The notes: generated from the sequence alone by a model not told the origin. 33,778 nucleotides of DNA from Gammaproteobacteria bacterium (GCA_018819105.1 JAHJQV010000054.1:1-33778), one strand, 5' to 3'. Shown: positions 1-7,870, numbered from the stretch's first letter. Numbers and translations: made by a program.

Positions 1-18
1 GAATCGCGGCAGCGATAT

Positions 19-122
19 CCGGAATCCATGCCTAAAATTGCCCGCTGGGACGCTGGTGCTGCAAAGCCGGTAAAGCCACAGGAACGATGGATTCCGGCTC
101 TCCGCTGCGCTGCGGCCGGAAT
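19..122. repeat. Inverted-repeat intergenic element (CCGGAATCCAT family)
   Basis: An 11-bp perfect inverted repeat, CCGGAATCCAT at 19-29 and ATGGATTCCGG at 87-97, is followed by a third partial copy CCGGAAT at 116-122. The enclosed stretch near 44-70 (GGGACGCTGGTGCTGC) resembles the GGGACGCTGGCGCTCC core of the composite repeat at 246-420. No coding region is supported here. It looks like a short non-autonomous palindromic repeat; its true boundaries need genome-wide copies. Confidence 0.55.
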
Positions 123-189
123 GACGGCTTTGTTTAGCGCACCGAACAGACGATGATGTCATGCCTACCAGCAAGCTCAAGCCCAGATG

Positions 190-219
190 TAGGCCGGATA
201 AGCGCAGCGCATCCGGCAA
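190..219 (+). repeat. REP-like palindromic unit (single)
   Basis: The unit starts TAGGCCGGATAAGCG and ends GCGCATCCGGCA, so its arms can pair around a short AGCGCAGC centre. The same sequence recurs at 345-369, 5200-5280 and 8109-8190. It closely resembles enterobacterial REP (Y-type) units as I remember them. No partner in inverted orientation is immediately adjacent, so this is a solo unit. Confidence 0.75.
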
Positions 220-245
220 TGATCATGATAATCAGCCACTGCTGG

Positions 246-420
246 AACAATGCCAGCGGGGACGCTGGCGCTCCAGGCAAGGTTCAGACCACGATGCTGC
301 TTCGGAGCGCCACGCACACACATAGCTCTGGTGACCATGGAGGCACGATAAGCGCAGCGCATCCGGCAAGCCTCAACGTTCACGATCATCGCCAGATGCG
401 CCATGCTTGTCCGGCCTACA
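246..420 (+). repeat. Composite repeat: GC palindrome module plus REP pair
   Basis: About 175 bp. It starts with a palindromic module (CCAGCGGGGACGCTGG at about 252-267), passes through a stretch ending near 335, and finishes with two inverted REP-like units (345-369 and 390-420). The whole arrangement recurs on the opposite strand at 8108-8279 with roughly 90% or better identity in the first 90 bp by eye. The second REP pair here is degenerate. It carries no gene. Repetition as a unit suggests a mobile or gene-converting non-coding element. Confidence 0.75.
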
Positions 421-478
421 AAAGCGCCGAGCCAGATCAGTTGCCATTGCCGCGTTCCCGCGAGTGCATGCACATTGT

Positions 479-484
479 TATACT
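479..484 (+). promoter_or_regulatory. Candidate -10 box for the CtlX-like gene
   Basis: TATACT lies just downstream of the composite repeat and 34 bp before the preferred TTG start at 518. No good -35 hexamer is visible at 16-18 bp, so the call rests on the -10 and position only. Confidence 0.3.
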
Positions 485-517
485 GATCAGCCCGTCCATC
501 ACCACCGGATCACAACC

Positions 518-1435
518 TTGATCGCCACCACGCCAGCACAGTTTCTGCAAGCATTCCAACAGTTGCCGCCCGACCCGCCGCCGCGCCCGTTGCGTGCTGT
601 GTTCATGATCGAACCGGACCATTTCAGCGTCAGCACCGAAACCACCGCCGACAACGTCTACATGGATGTGGCCAGCAAGGCCGATCCCGAGCGCGCCCTG
701 GCCCAGCACCGCGAACTGGCGCGGGTGATCAATGCCTGTGGCGTGCCGGTGATCCGCTTTCCCGGCAATGCCGACACGCCCGATGACGTGTTTCCCAACA
801 ATGTGTTTGCCACCACGCCCGGACGGCTGGTGCTGGGTGCCATGCGCCATCCGCTGCGACAGCAGGAAAGCCAGCGCCGTGACATCAGGCAGTTCTTTAC
901 CGATCTGCTCGGCTATGCCCAGCACGATCTCAGCGTCATTCCCGGCGCCGTGTGCGAGCTGACCGGGTCCTCGGTGATCGACCGTCGCCGCCAGGTCAAC
1001 TACTGCGGTCTGTCACAGCGGCTCAATGCAGCCGGCGTGGAGGCCATGCACGAGGCCTTCGGCTTCGCCCTGAGCTGGCAGTTCGAGCTGCAACCCGACG
1101 AGTACCATCTGAACGTGGTGATGACGATTTTGGCCGATCGTGACATCATTCTGTGCCCGTCTGCGTTTATAGATAACGAGGTTCCAAAAGCCATTGCCAT
1201 CGCCTATCCCGACCGGGTTCTGCAAATCAGCCCGGAAGAGAAGGCAAGCTTCACCGGCAATTGTCTGGCGGTAACATCAAAAGACGTGATCATCAGCGCC
1301 ACCGGGCTGCAGGCACTTACAGCAGGCACCCGGCGCAAGCTGGAAGATCGGGGTCTGCAACTGCATGCCGTCGCCTACGACGAAGTGGAAAAGGCCGGCG
1401 GCAGTGTCAGGTGCAGCATCGGTGAGATCTATTGA
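518..1435 (+). CDS. Arginine deiminase-related (CtlX-like) guanidine hydrolase
   Basis: Member of the pentein/amidinotransferase fold family, which acts on guanidino or ureido groups (arginine, citrulline, dimethylarginine). Visible family signatures are an N-terminal FMIEPDHF with ETTADNVY, an acidic DDVFPNNVFAT loop (residues 89-99), ELTGSSVID (from 147), the catalytic-histidine region YHLNVVM (His197) and the C-terminal nucleophile in GGSVRCSIGEIY (Cys299). Length from the TTG at 518 is 305 aa, about the CtlX family size. The frame stays open upstream to a TTG at 407, but that would place the N-terminus inside the REP repeat, so it is rejected. An ATG at 605 would cut into the first motif. 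The Shine-Dalgarno before 518 is weak, so the start is uncertain. The gene appears monocistronic. Family assignment is firm; whether the substrate is citrulline, arginine or methylarginine is not determinable here. Confidence 0.8.
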   Translation: MIATTPAQFLQAFQQLPPDPPPRPLRAVFMIEPDHFSVSTETTADNVYMDVASKADPERALAQHRELARVINACGVPVIRFPGNADTPDDVFPNNVFATTPGRLVLGAMRHPLRQQESQRRDIRQFFTDLLGYAQHDLSVIPGAVCELTGSSVIDRRRQVNYCGLSQRLNAAGVEAMHEAFGFALSWQFELQPDEYHLNVVMTILADRDIILCPSAFIDNEVPKAIAIAYPDRVLQISPEEKASFTGNCLAVTSKDVIISATGLQALTAGTRRKLEDRGLQLHAVAYDEVEKAGGSVRCSIGEIY

Positions 1436-1660
1436 CAACGCCGGTCGCGGTGCATCGCAGCATGACAGTTGCATGACATTTGCGGCAATCGTTGGACAAT
1501 GGGGCACAACTTGACGTATGATTCGTAAGTTGAATGGCACGAGTCTGGCGTTAACGATCGGACATCACGTCCAGAGATTGAGTTCCGGCTTTGGGTCAGG
1601 GCTTAAGAAACATTTTGCATTTCGGGCGTAACATCTTGTATTATGAGAGGTAACAGAACA

Positions 1661-2497
1661 ATGAGCACCTTAGCAATGAATTCACTGATGAAGATCACCG
1701 GTCGTGCGGCCCTGATTGGTGGCCTGGCCATCGCGCTGGGCACCGGTTCAGCCGTGGCCTGTTCGCTGCAAAACTGGTCCGCCACCAGCGGCGGCATTTT
1801 CGCCAGCCAGCCGGACGGCACCGGTGGCGATCCAGGCGGTTCACCCGCATCTACACGCTATGCCGGTCTGTGCGGCAGCACTGCACCAGCAGGCGCGGTA
1901 AGCTTTGTGCAGGACAATCGCCCGGGTGGCATTGATCGCATCATCGCTCGTTTCTACGTGCTCAACGGCGGTGCCACCAATGCCGTGGTTTACCGTGGCA
2001 ACAACTCTGGCGGTGGCGAACTGTTCAACGTGACCCTCAACGGCGGCAACGCGACATTCAATGCGGGTGCAGCGTCTGCTTCAGCAGCCACCCAGACGGG
2101 CTGGAACTCCATCGAAATCGATTGGGACAGTGCTGGCGGAACCGGCAACCTGATCGTTAACGGCGGTGCGCCGGTAGCGCTGAGCGGTGCTGTGGCAGCC
2201 GGCGCGCTGGCCAACGTTCAGCTTGGCAACGTCAACGGTGCGTCCGGTGGCAGCTTGTCATTCGATGGCTATGAAGCTCATCTGAGCACTCCAGTGGGTC
2301 GCATTTGTAACTGCAATGCCAATGGCAGTGCTGATGATGCAGTAAATGTTCAGGATATTATTGTACTGGTTGGTGAAGCAGGTGGTGGAGCCTTGGCTTC
2401 AGGAACACCTGATTGTAACGAAGATGGAAGCATTAACGTTCAGGATATCATTACTACAAGCAATATCGCTGGTGGTGCTGGTTCTTGCCTGCTTTAA
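1661..2497 (+). CDS. Secreted protein with C-terminal dockerin-like calcium module
   Basis: 278 aa with an N-terminal signal peptide (hydrophobic segment around residues 11-30, ending GTGSAVA). The middle (about 75-205) is rich in Gly, Asn and Thr and reads as a beta-sandwich, LamG-like domain, but I cannot name it. The C-terminal 65 residues carry two calcium-loop repeats, NANGSADDAVNVQDIIVLV and DCNEDGSINVQDIITTSN, each followed by a Gly-rich turn. This is the duplicated F-hand layout of type I dockerins. The ATG at 1661 has AGAGG 10 bp upstream; an in-frame ATG at 1643 would include that site. It is first of three co-directional genes (46-bp gap to the next), whose products carry cohesin-like domains, the natural partners of dockerins. 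The last ~170 bp are visibly AT-richer than the rest. Confidence 0.8.
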   Translation: MSTLAMNSLMKITGRAALIGGLAIALGTGSAVACSLQNWSATSGGIFASQPDGTGGDPGGSPASTRYAGLCGSTAPAGAVSFVQDNRPGGIDRIIARFYVLNGGATNAVVYRGNNSGGGELFNVTLNGGNATFNAGAASASAATQTGWNSIEIDWDSAGGTGNLIVNGGAPVALSGAVAAGALANVQLGNVNGASGGSLSFDGYEAHLSTPVGRICNCNANGSADDAVNVQDIIVLVGEAGGGALASGTPDCNEDGSINVQDIITTSNIAGGAGSCLL

Positions 2498-2543
2498 TGC
2501 ATTAACACCAATCAATATTCACAATCATCTCGAGGACTAGACA

Positions 2544-3008
2544 ATGAACAAAATAATCAGCATTTTTATGTTATTGGCGATTGTTAGCGGAACGGTCTCT
2601 GCCCAGCAGTTCAGCAAAGAAGCCGTTGAAGCAGCGCCTTCAGCTGGTGACCTTTGGGTGCAGAATGGCAAAGGCGGCTATGCGGTTGAGTTTGTCAACG
2701 GTGGCGAAATTGCCGGCTTCCAGTTCGATCTGCACGACAAAAGCATCAATGCCGACAACTACAGCTGTGGTGCCGGCATGGACGCACACTTCCAGGTGGC
2801 CTGCACCCTGCACGCTGAAAAAGGTTTCCTGCGCGTGATCGTGTTCTCCATGGACAATGCCATGGTGCCGGATTCCACCGTGGTTGCCATCAACAGCAAC
2901 GGTGGCGGCAGCAAATACAGCGCCCGCGCCGCAGCGCCGTCGCTCAAAGGCGTGATTTTTTCCGACAACCAGGGAAGGAACATCACCTCCAGCCATCTTG
3001 GCAAATAA
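2544..3008 (+). CDS. Small secreted cohesin-like protein
   Basis: 154 aa with a clear signal peptide (MNKIISIFMLLAIVSGTVSA, cleavage near residue 20-21). The rest is one compact domain containing GEIAGFQFDL, then a Cys pair (SCGAGMDAHFQVAC) and GFLRVIVFSM. The GFQFDL strand and the following spacing match the first domain of the next gene (VGGFQFDLTYDP, CG...SC, GTVRTLIADF) and recall the cohesin signature strand. The two proteins therefore look like paralogues of a cohesin-like fold. There is no membrane anchor, so it would be released or bound to a partner. Shine-Dalgarno GAGGA sits 8 bp before the ATG. It lies between the dockerin-like gene and the anchored gene, 39 bp upstream of the latter. 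Function is inferred from fold resemblance and context only. Confidence 0.7.
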   Translation: MNKIISIFMLLAIVSGTVSAQQFSKEAVEAAPSAGDLWVQNGKGGYAVEFVNGGEIAGFQFDLHDKSINADNYSCGAGMDAHFQVACTLHAEKGFLRVIVFSMDNAMVPDSTVVAINSNGGGSKYSARAAAPSLKGVIFSDNQGRNITSSHLGK

Positions 3009-3047
3009 ACGAATAACGTAATCAACCGTATCGAAAAGGAGTCTATT

Positions 3048-5021
3048 ATGATTTTGTCGAAAAAACCGCTGATCGCCCTGCTGGCGGGAGTGGGTATGTT
3101 GGCCACAGGCCAAGCTTTTGCTGACATTGCCATCACTGTGAATGGTGGTTCAGGCAACGTAGGCGGAACCGTTACCATTGATTTCGACTATGCTGCCCTG
3201 GATGCAGACGATGTCGGTGGTTTCCAGTTTGATCTGACCTACGACCCTGCTGCTCTCACACCCAGCAACATCGCTGATTGTGGCTTGAATCGTCCGGCTT
3301 CACACAACGCCAGTTGTACGGAACCGGGTGGCGCAGGCAATGGTACTGTGCGCACGCTGATCGCCGATTTCACTCCGCCTACCGATGAAATCACTCCTTT
3401 CAACATCGCAAACTTTGGTGAGTTGACCTTTACGATCAACCAGCCGGGCACGCATACATTGACCTTCACCAACGGCGTTGGTGGTGACATTACTGGTGCC
3501 AATGTGCCTATCACCGGTAACGATGCTTCCATCACTGGAGCCATCGTAGGCAATGCAGGCTTCGCCTCATCACCCGCTCCGGGCGCAACCATTGCCCTCG
3601 GTGAATCGGAAGTTGGCACTGTCAGTGGCCTTTCGCCACAGAACATCACCGTCAGCGAAATCGGTGACCAGCAACTGGATATAACGGCGATCACTTTTGC
3701 GGGTCCAGACGCTGCTGATTTCTCTACCACCGTGGCACCTTTCTCGATTGCAGATGGTGGTGCAGACGCTATCGTTGACGTCAGTTGTACACCGAGTTCG
3801 CGCGGCTTTCTGACTGCAACAGTAGAACTGACCAACAACTCAGTGAATGCACCGGCTCCGGTGTATGACCTGACCTGTGCCGGTCTCTCCCCCAATGTTG
3901 TTGTGCCAGCCGGCCCGGTTGCCATCAATGGTCTGACCATTGACCCGAACCCGCTGACAGGTACATTCGATGTTACCAATCCAGACGATGATTTTACCTC
4001 TGACGCTCTGAACGTAACCGCTGCGGCCGTGGGTGATGCGGAAATCACCGTAGCACCGGCTGGTCCGCTGACCATCGCCACCGCTGGCTCACAGACCTTT
4101 ACCGCTTCCTGTGACAACACTGCGGCAGGCAACTTTACCTCTACCATCACCATCACCTGGGACGATCCGGTATCCGGTGGCACGCTCAATGACACCATTG
4201 ATGTCAACTGTACCGTGATAGACGAAGTGGCCGAGTACGAATCCGTACCGCCCGCTGGCTCCACTCTGGACTTCGGTGCCGTACTGAATGGTGACACCTC
4301 TGCGCCGCTGGGTGTGGACATCGGTAACTCCAACACCGACGCCACCCCGAACGCTGATCTGACCATCTCAGCTGCCACCATCACCGGCCCGGATGCCGCA
4401 GTGTTTACTCTGCTGACCGACCCTACCGGTGACGTGATTCCTGCTGGTCAGGCTCCGGATGGCACCGACAACGCCGAAGTAACCTGTACCCCGACCGACG
4501 GCTTCAGCACCTTCACTGCCACGCTGACCATTTCATCCAACGATCCGGATGGTGACGCCACCTATCCGCTGACCTGCGATGGTGACAGCGATGCAGCACT
4601 GGTTTCTGATCCGGTTCCGGGTACGGTAAGCCTTGGCATCATTGGCCCGGGTGGTTCAGCGGATACCACCATCACGCTGACCAACACCGGCACCACCGAT
4701 GACATCTCGCTGGATTCATGCACCTTGACGGCCGATCCGGAAATCACCCTGGTCAGCCCGGTGGCCTTCCCGGTTGCCATTGCTCCGGGTGCCAGCACCG
4801 ACATCGTACTGAACTGCACCCCAGGTTCACCGGGTACCTTCACCGGTACGCTGGCCTGTGAGGCAAGCGATGTTCAGGGCACGCTGATCCCGCTGAACTA
4901 TGACCTGATCTGCTCAGGCCAGGCTGTCGAAGTACCGACCTTGTCACGCCTCGGTCTGCTGGCCATGATCATGGCGCTGATGGCAGTCGGCTTCATCGGC
5001 TTCCGTCTGCGTCAGAACTGA
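3048..5021 (+). CDS. Anchored surface protein: cohesin-like domain, four ASH/Ig-type repeats, IPTL-type CTERM
   Basis: 657 aa. Signal peptide residues 1-25 (ending TGQAFA). Residues about 26-165 form a cohesin-like domain with VGGFQFDLTYDPAALTPS. Four tandem beta-sandwich repeats follow, each ending in a paired-Cys motif: YDLTCAG (~277), DVNCTV (~388), YPLTCDG (~509) and YDLICSG (~621). Each is preceded by a CTP or CDN motif, as in choice-of-anchor/ASPM-SPD2-Hydin-type domains. The C-terminus (from 628) is VPTLSRLGLLAM, a hydrophobic helix, then FRLRQN. This is a variant of the IPTLSxWG anchor that family knowledge links to exosortase H sorting. Strong Shine-Dalgarno AAAGGAG lies 7 bp upstream. 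It is last in the operon, with a terminator 26 bp after the stop. Likely role: surface scaffold that could present the cohesin-like domain. Confidence 0.82.
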   Translation: MILSKKPLIALLAGVGMLATGQAFADIAITVNGGSGNVGGTVTIDFDYAALDADDVGGFQFDLTYDPAALTPSNIADCGLNRPASHNASCTEPGGAGNGTVRTLIADFTPPTDEITPFNIANFGELTFTINQPGTHTLTFTNGVGGDITGANVPITGNDASITGAIVGNAGFASSPAPGATIALGESEVGTVSGLSPQNITVSEIGDQQLDITAITFAGPDAADFSTTVAPFSIADGGADAIVDVSCTPSSRGFLTATVELTNNSVNAPAPVYDLTCAGLSPNVVVPAGPVAINGLTIDPNPLTGTFDVTNPDDDFTSDALNVTAAAVGDAEITVAPAGPLTIATAGSQTFTASCDNTAAGNFTSTITITWDDPVSGGTLNDTIDVNCTVIDEVAEYESVPPAGSTLDFGAVLNGDTSAPLGVDIGNSNTDATPNADLTISAATITGPDAAVFTLLTDPTGDVIPAGQAPDGTDNAEVTCTPTDGFSTFTATLTISSNDPDGDATYPLTCDGDSDAALVSDPVPGTVSLGIIGPGGSADTTITLTNTGTTDDISLDSCTLTADPEITLVSPVAFPVAIAPGASTDIVLNCTPGSPGTFTGTLACEASDVQGTLIPLNYDLICSGQAVEVPTLSRLGLLAMIMALMAVGFIGFRLRQN

Positions 5022-5046
5022 TACGGTTTCTGACCAATGAATACTG

Positions 5047-5071
5047 GCCGCCCCACTGGGGCGGCTTTTTT
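5047..5071 (+). terminator. Rho-independent terminator of the dockerin/cohesin operon
   Basis: Perfect 8-bp stem GCCGCCCC / GGGGCGGC with an ACT loop, followed by six T. It lies 26 bp after the stop codon of the anchored surface protein. Confidence 0.93.
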
Positions 5072-5162
5072 GTGGGCGATCCTATTTTTGCCGCCAACCA
5101 TAACGTGCGGTGATGGCCATACGGCTTATCAACTCACAGCCGTAACAGGACACGACACTGCT

Positions 5163-5280
5163 CAGGAGCGCCAGTCTCCTGCCTGGCTATGGTGTTTACG
5201 TAGGCCGGATAAGCGCAGCGCATCCGGCAGCTAACATGGCGCAGAACATTGCCGGATGCGCTGCGCTTTTCCGGCCTACG
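5163..5280 (+). repeat. REP pair (BIME-like) with degenerate GC module
   Basis: Two inverted REP units, GTAGGCCGGATAAGCG...GCATCCGGCA (5200-5229) and TGCCGGATGCGC...CCGGCCTAC (5250-5279), are separated by about 20 bp. To the left, 5163-5188 (AGGAGCGCCAGTCTCCTG) resembles a decayed copy of the GC module seen in the composite repeats at 246-420 and 8108-8279. The rest of the 5022-5412 gap shows only the upstream terminator and no gene. Confidence 0.8.
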
Positions 5281-5412
5281 ATGGAGTGTTGGCAGGCAAT
5301 GAGCCGGACTACAGGCACCGTGCTGATCGCGGCGGACTACTCGAAGTATGAGCTCCTATCGGCTTTCGCAATTCAGCCACGGTTTAGACATCTGCGCTAG
5401 AATACGCACATC

Positions 5413-5676
5413 ATGAAACCGCACCAGCGCATCCCTGTCCAGCGATCAGGCCGGCGTCCAGCACGTCTGTTCAGCGTCGTGCTGTGCACCGCATTGTTGT
5501 TGTTTGCACTGACCGCCGAGGCCATCACCCTGAAACAGGCGGCACGGCAGGTGGCCAGACAATACGACGGCAAGGTCGTCGCTGCCCGCACCATTGAGCA
5601 GAATGGCCGTCGCATTCATGTCATCCGCGTGGTGACCAAACAGGGCGTGGTGAAAACTGTGCGCATACCGGAGTAA
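5413..5676 (+). CDS. PepSY-like small periplasmic protein
   Basis: 87 aa. The N-terminus is basic with a hydrophobic segment (about residues 20-36, LFSVVLCTALLLFALTAEA), consistent with a signal peptide or membrane anchor. The remaining ~50 residues (ITLKQAARQVARQ, GKVVAARTIEQNG, YRV-like strand IHVIRVV, KTVRIPE) have the helix plus beta-hairpin pattern of PepSY domains, which inhibit proteases or act as periplasmic sensors. It ends 7 bp before a PhoP-type response regulator, so the three genes are probably co-transcribed and it may feed the sensor kinase a periplasmic signal. A TAGAAT hexamer at 5398-5403 may be its -10, very close to the ATG. Confidence 0.72.
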   Translation: MKPHQRIPVQRSGRRPARLFSVVLCTALLLFALTAEAITLKQAARQVARQYDGKVVAARTIEQNGRRIHVIRVVTKQGVVKTVRIPE

Positions 5677-5683
5677 GCCAGCC

Positions 5684-6370
5684 ATGCGCATCCTGGTGAT
5701 AGAAGATGACCTGCGGCTGCAAAAGCAGATTGCCGATCAGTTGCAGGCAGCCGGTTACGCGGTGGATGTCTGCGCCGACGGTGTCGAGGGTGACTACATG
5801 GCGCGTGAATATCCGGTGGATCTGGCCATTGTCGACCTTGGTCTGCCGGAGATGTCCGGGCTGGAAGTGATCCGCGCATTGCGTGCCGCGCAGAAAGATT
5901 ATCCGGTACTGATCCTGACCGCCCGCAGTGAGTGGCAGGAAAAGGTCGAAGGCCTTGAAGCCGGTGCCGACGACTATCTGACCAAACCCTTTCACATGCA
6001 GGAACTGCTGGCTCGCTTGCAGGCCCTGTTACGGCGCAGTGCCGGACACTCATCACCGGTGCTGCGGTTTGCTGACCTGCAGATCAATCTCAGCAGCCAG
6101 CTGGTGGAGTTGGCCGGTCAGCCGTTGTCTCTGACCAGCTTCGAATACAAGATGCTGGAATACTTCGTGCTGCATCCCCGCACCGTGGTCACCAAGGCGC
6201 AGTTGAATGAACACCTGTACAACGAGGACGCCGATCCCGACAGCAATGTGCTGGAGGTGGTGCTGGGCAGGTTGCGCCGCAAGATCGATCCGGATGGCTC
6301 GCGCAAACCCATTGAGACGCTGCGCGGACGTGGCTACCGCTTCAACCTTCTCGCCGAAAACAGTGCCTGA
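5684..6370 (+). CDS. OmpR/PhoP-family response regulator
   Basis: 228 aa. The N-terminal receiver domain has the acidic pair Asp8/Asp9, phosphoacceptor Asp51 (IVDLGLPEMSG), Thr79 (LILTARS) and Lys101 (GADDYLTKPF). The C-terminal winged helix (about 130-222) has LSLTSFEYKMLEYF, the recognition helix region DPDSNVLEVVLGRLRRKI and the wing RGRGYRF. It matches PhoP length and style, but orthology to enteric PhoP with Mg2+ sensing is not shown. It sits 7 bp after the PepSY-like gene and 55 bp before its cognate kinase. Confidence 0.92.
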   Translation: MRILVIEDDLRLQKQIADQLQAAGYAVDVCADGVEGDYMAREYPVDLAIVDLGLPEMSGLEVIRALRAAQKDYPVLILTARSEWQEKVEGLEAGADDYLTKPFHMQELLARLQALLRRSAGHSSPVLRFADLQINLSSQLVELAGQPLSLTSFEYKMLEYFVLHPRTVVTKAQLNEHLYNEDADPDSNVLEVVLGRLRRKIDPDGSRKPIETLRGRGYRFNLLAENSA

Positions 6371-6425
6371 CTGCAGTACGCAGCAACTGCGTCGCCAGTC
6401 GGTCATGCCTGTGCACTGAGCAGCC

Positions 6426-7793
6426 ATGACTGCACCCACCCATGCCGGCAACAAGACCTTCTCGATCCGCTTCCGGGTGCTGGTCACGGTCAGCCTGGTG
6501 CTGATCATCGGTCTGGGGGGCATTGGCTGGTCGATTGATCGCATGTATGCGCAGTCCATTCAGGCCAGCATAAGCGAGCGCCTGACCTCAACGCTGAACC
6601 TGCTGGTATCCAGCATCGAGGAAACCGATGGCCGGCTTGCCATCAGTCAGCCACCGGACTCACGTCTGCAGCAACCGGGCAGCAATCTGACTGCCGGCAT
6701 GCGCACCGACGATGGCACCTGGTTGTCCGAATCGACGCTGCAGGTGCCGCCGGAACAGTGGCCGCATGGCCCGGTGGGCGAGCAGGTATTGCGCCGCATC
6801 GACAACTTCTTTGCCGACAGCAATCCACAGTATGTGATGAGCTGGGAACTCGGCTGGGAGACCGAGGACGGTGCCGTGCTGCCATTGCATTTGTGGGCCG
6901 CCGCCGACATCGACGAATTGCGCCAGCCACTGTCCACCTTCAGACGCGGCACCTGGCGCTGGCTGGCCATGGTTGGTGCCTTGCTGGTGCTGGTGCAGTT
7001 GCTCACCGGCTGGCTGGGCATGAAACCCATGCGTCGGGTCGAGCGCGAAATCCAGGCCATAGAAAAAGGCGAGAAGCAGTCGCTGGACGGAGTCTATCCG
7101 GCAGAACTGGCGGCACTGACCGACAACCTCAATGCCTTGCTGGCCAGTGAACAGATCGGCCAGCGTCAATACCGCAAGGCACTGGGCAATCTGGGGCATG
7201 CCATGAAAACACCGCTGGCCGTGCTCAGCAGCATTGTGCAGCAGCAGCACATCAGCGATGAGGATAGGGAGCAGGCCGGCAATGCCGTGCGTGAGCTGCA
7301 CAGCGTGATCCGCTTTCAGATCGAACGTGCCGCCTCGGCTGCGCGGCGCACCATGATACAGCCGGTGGCGGTGGCAGAGCAGGCGGAGCGGCTGTTGCGC
7401 AGCCTGCACAAGATTTATCCGCAGGTGGAGATCAGCGCCGAGATTGAACCTGAGAGCCGCTTCTTCGGTGAGCAGCGCGATCTGCTGGAAGTGCTGGGCA
7501 ACCTGCTGGAAAATGCCTGCAAATATGGCAGCGGAAAGGTGCTGTTACGCGTGCAGCAGCGTCGTGACGGCAAGCGCAAGCCGGGCCTGGTGATCAGCGT
7601 TGGCAACAGTGGCCAGCCGTTGACTGCGGAGCGATTCGAGAAGCTGCTGCAGCGCGGTCGGCGCGGTGATGAGCGCGTTGACGGCGATGGTCTGGGACTG
7701 GCGATCGTGGCCGAAATTGCCGAGGCCTATCAGGCCCGCTTGTACAGCCGCACCAGTTCGCTGGGCGGGCTCGAGGTGGTGTTGGAGTTTTAG
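6426..7793 (+). CDS. PhoQ-like sensor histidine kinase
   Basis: 455 aa inner-membrane kinase. The first membrane segment is around residues 18-38, followed by a periplasmic sensor of about 130 residues (40-170) and a second membrane segment around 178-197. A linker and dimerisation domain follow, with the H-box LGHAMKTPLAVL (His258 phosphoacceptor), then N-box NLLENACKYG and the glycine box GDGLGLAI in the C-terminal ATPase. The HAMKTPL form of the H-box is typical of PhoQ-type kinases. The periplasmic domain is acidic in places (ELGWETEDG), which could suit cation sensing, but that is inference. It follows the response regulator in the same operon. Confidence 0.9.
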   Translation: MTAPTHAGNKTFSIRFRVLVTVSLVLIIGLGGIGWSIDRMYAQSIQASISERLTSTLNLLVSSIEETDGRLAISQPPDSRLQQPGSNLTAGMRTDDGTWLSESTLQVPPEQWPHGPVGEQVLRRIDNFFADSNPQYVMSWELGWETEDGAVLPLHLWAAADIDELRQPLSTFRRGTWRWLAMVGALLVLVQLLTGWLGMKPMRRVEREIQAIEKGEKQSLDGVYPAELAALTDNLNALLASEQIGQRQYRKALGNLGHAMKTPLAVLSSIVQQQHISDEDREQAGNAVRELHSVIRFQIERAASAARRTMIQPVAVAEQAERLLRSLHKIYPQVEISAEIEPESRFFGEQRDLLEVLGNLLENACKYGSGKVLLRVQQRRDGKRKPGLVISVGNSGQPLTAERFEKLLQRGRRGDERVDGDGLGLAIVAEIAEAYQARLYSRTSSLGGLEVVLEF

Positions 7794-7844
7794 CTGTTGC
7801 TGTCTTTGCGGGTTAACGGCTTAGCAAATGTGCCCCCACCCCGA

Positions 7845-7870
7845 CCCTCCCCCGCTTTGCAGGGGAGGGG
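7845..7870. repeat. GC-rich hairpin repeat downstream of the kinase
   Basis: Arms CCCTCCCCC (7845-7853) and GGGGAGGGG (7862-7870) around GCTTTGCA form a strong hairpin 50 bp after the kinase stop. Similar CCCTCTCCC/GGGAGAGGG repeats are common intergenic elements in several proteobacteria. It has no clear U-tract, but it could still end the two-component operon transcript. Confidence 0.55.

Noticed and set aside
407-517. Longer start for the CtlX-like gene at TTG 407
   Set aside because: It would place the first codons inside the REP repeat and adds residues without family similarity; the -10-like box at 479-484 lies downstream of it.
153-521. Open frames in the first 520 bp
   Set aside because: They run through the REP and composite repeats on both strands and show no coding signature.
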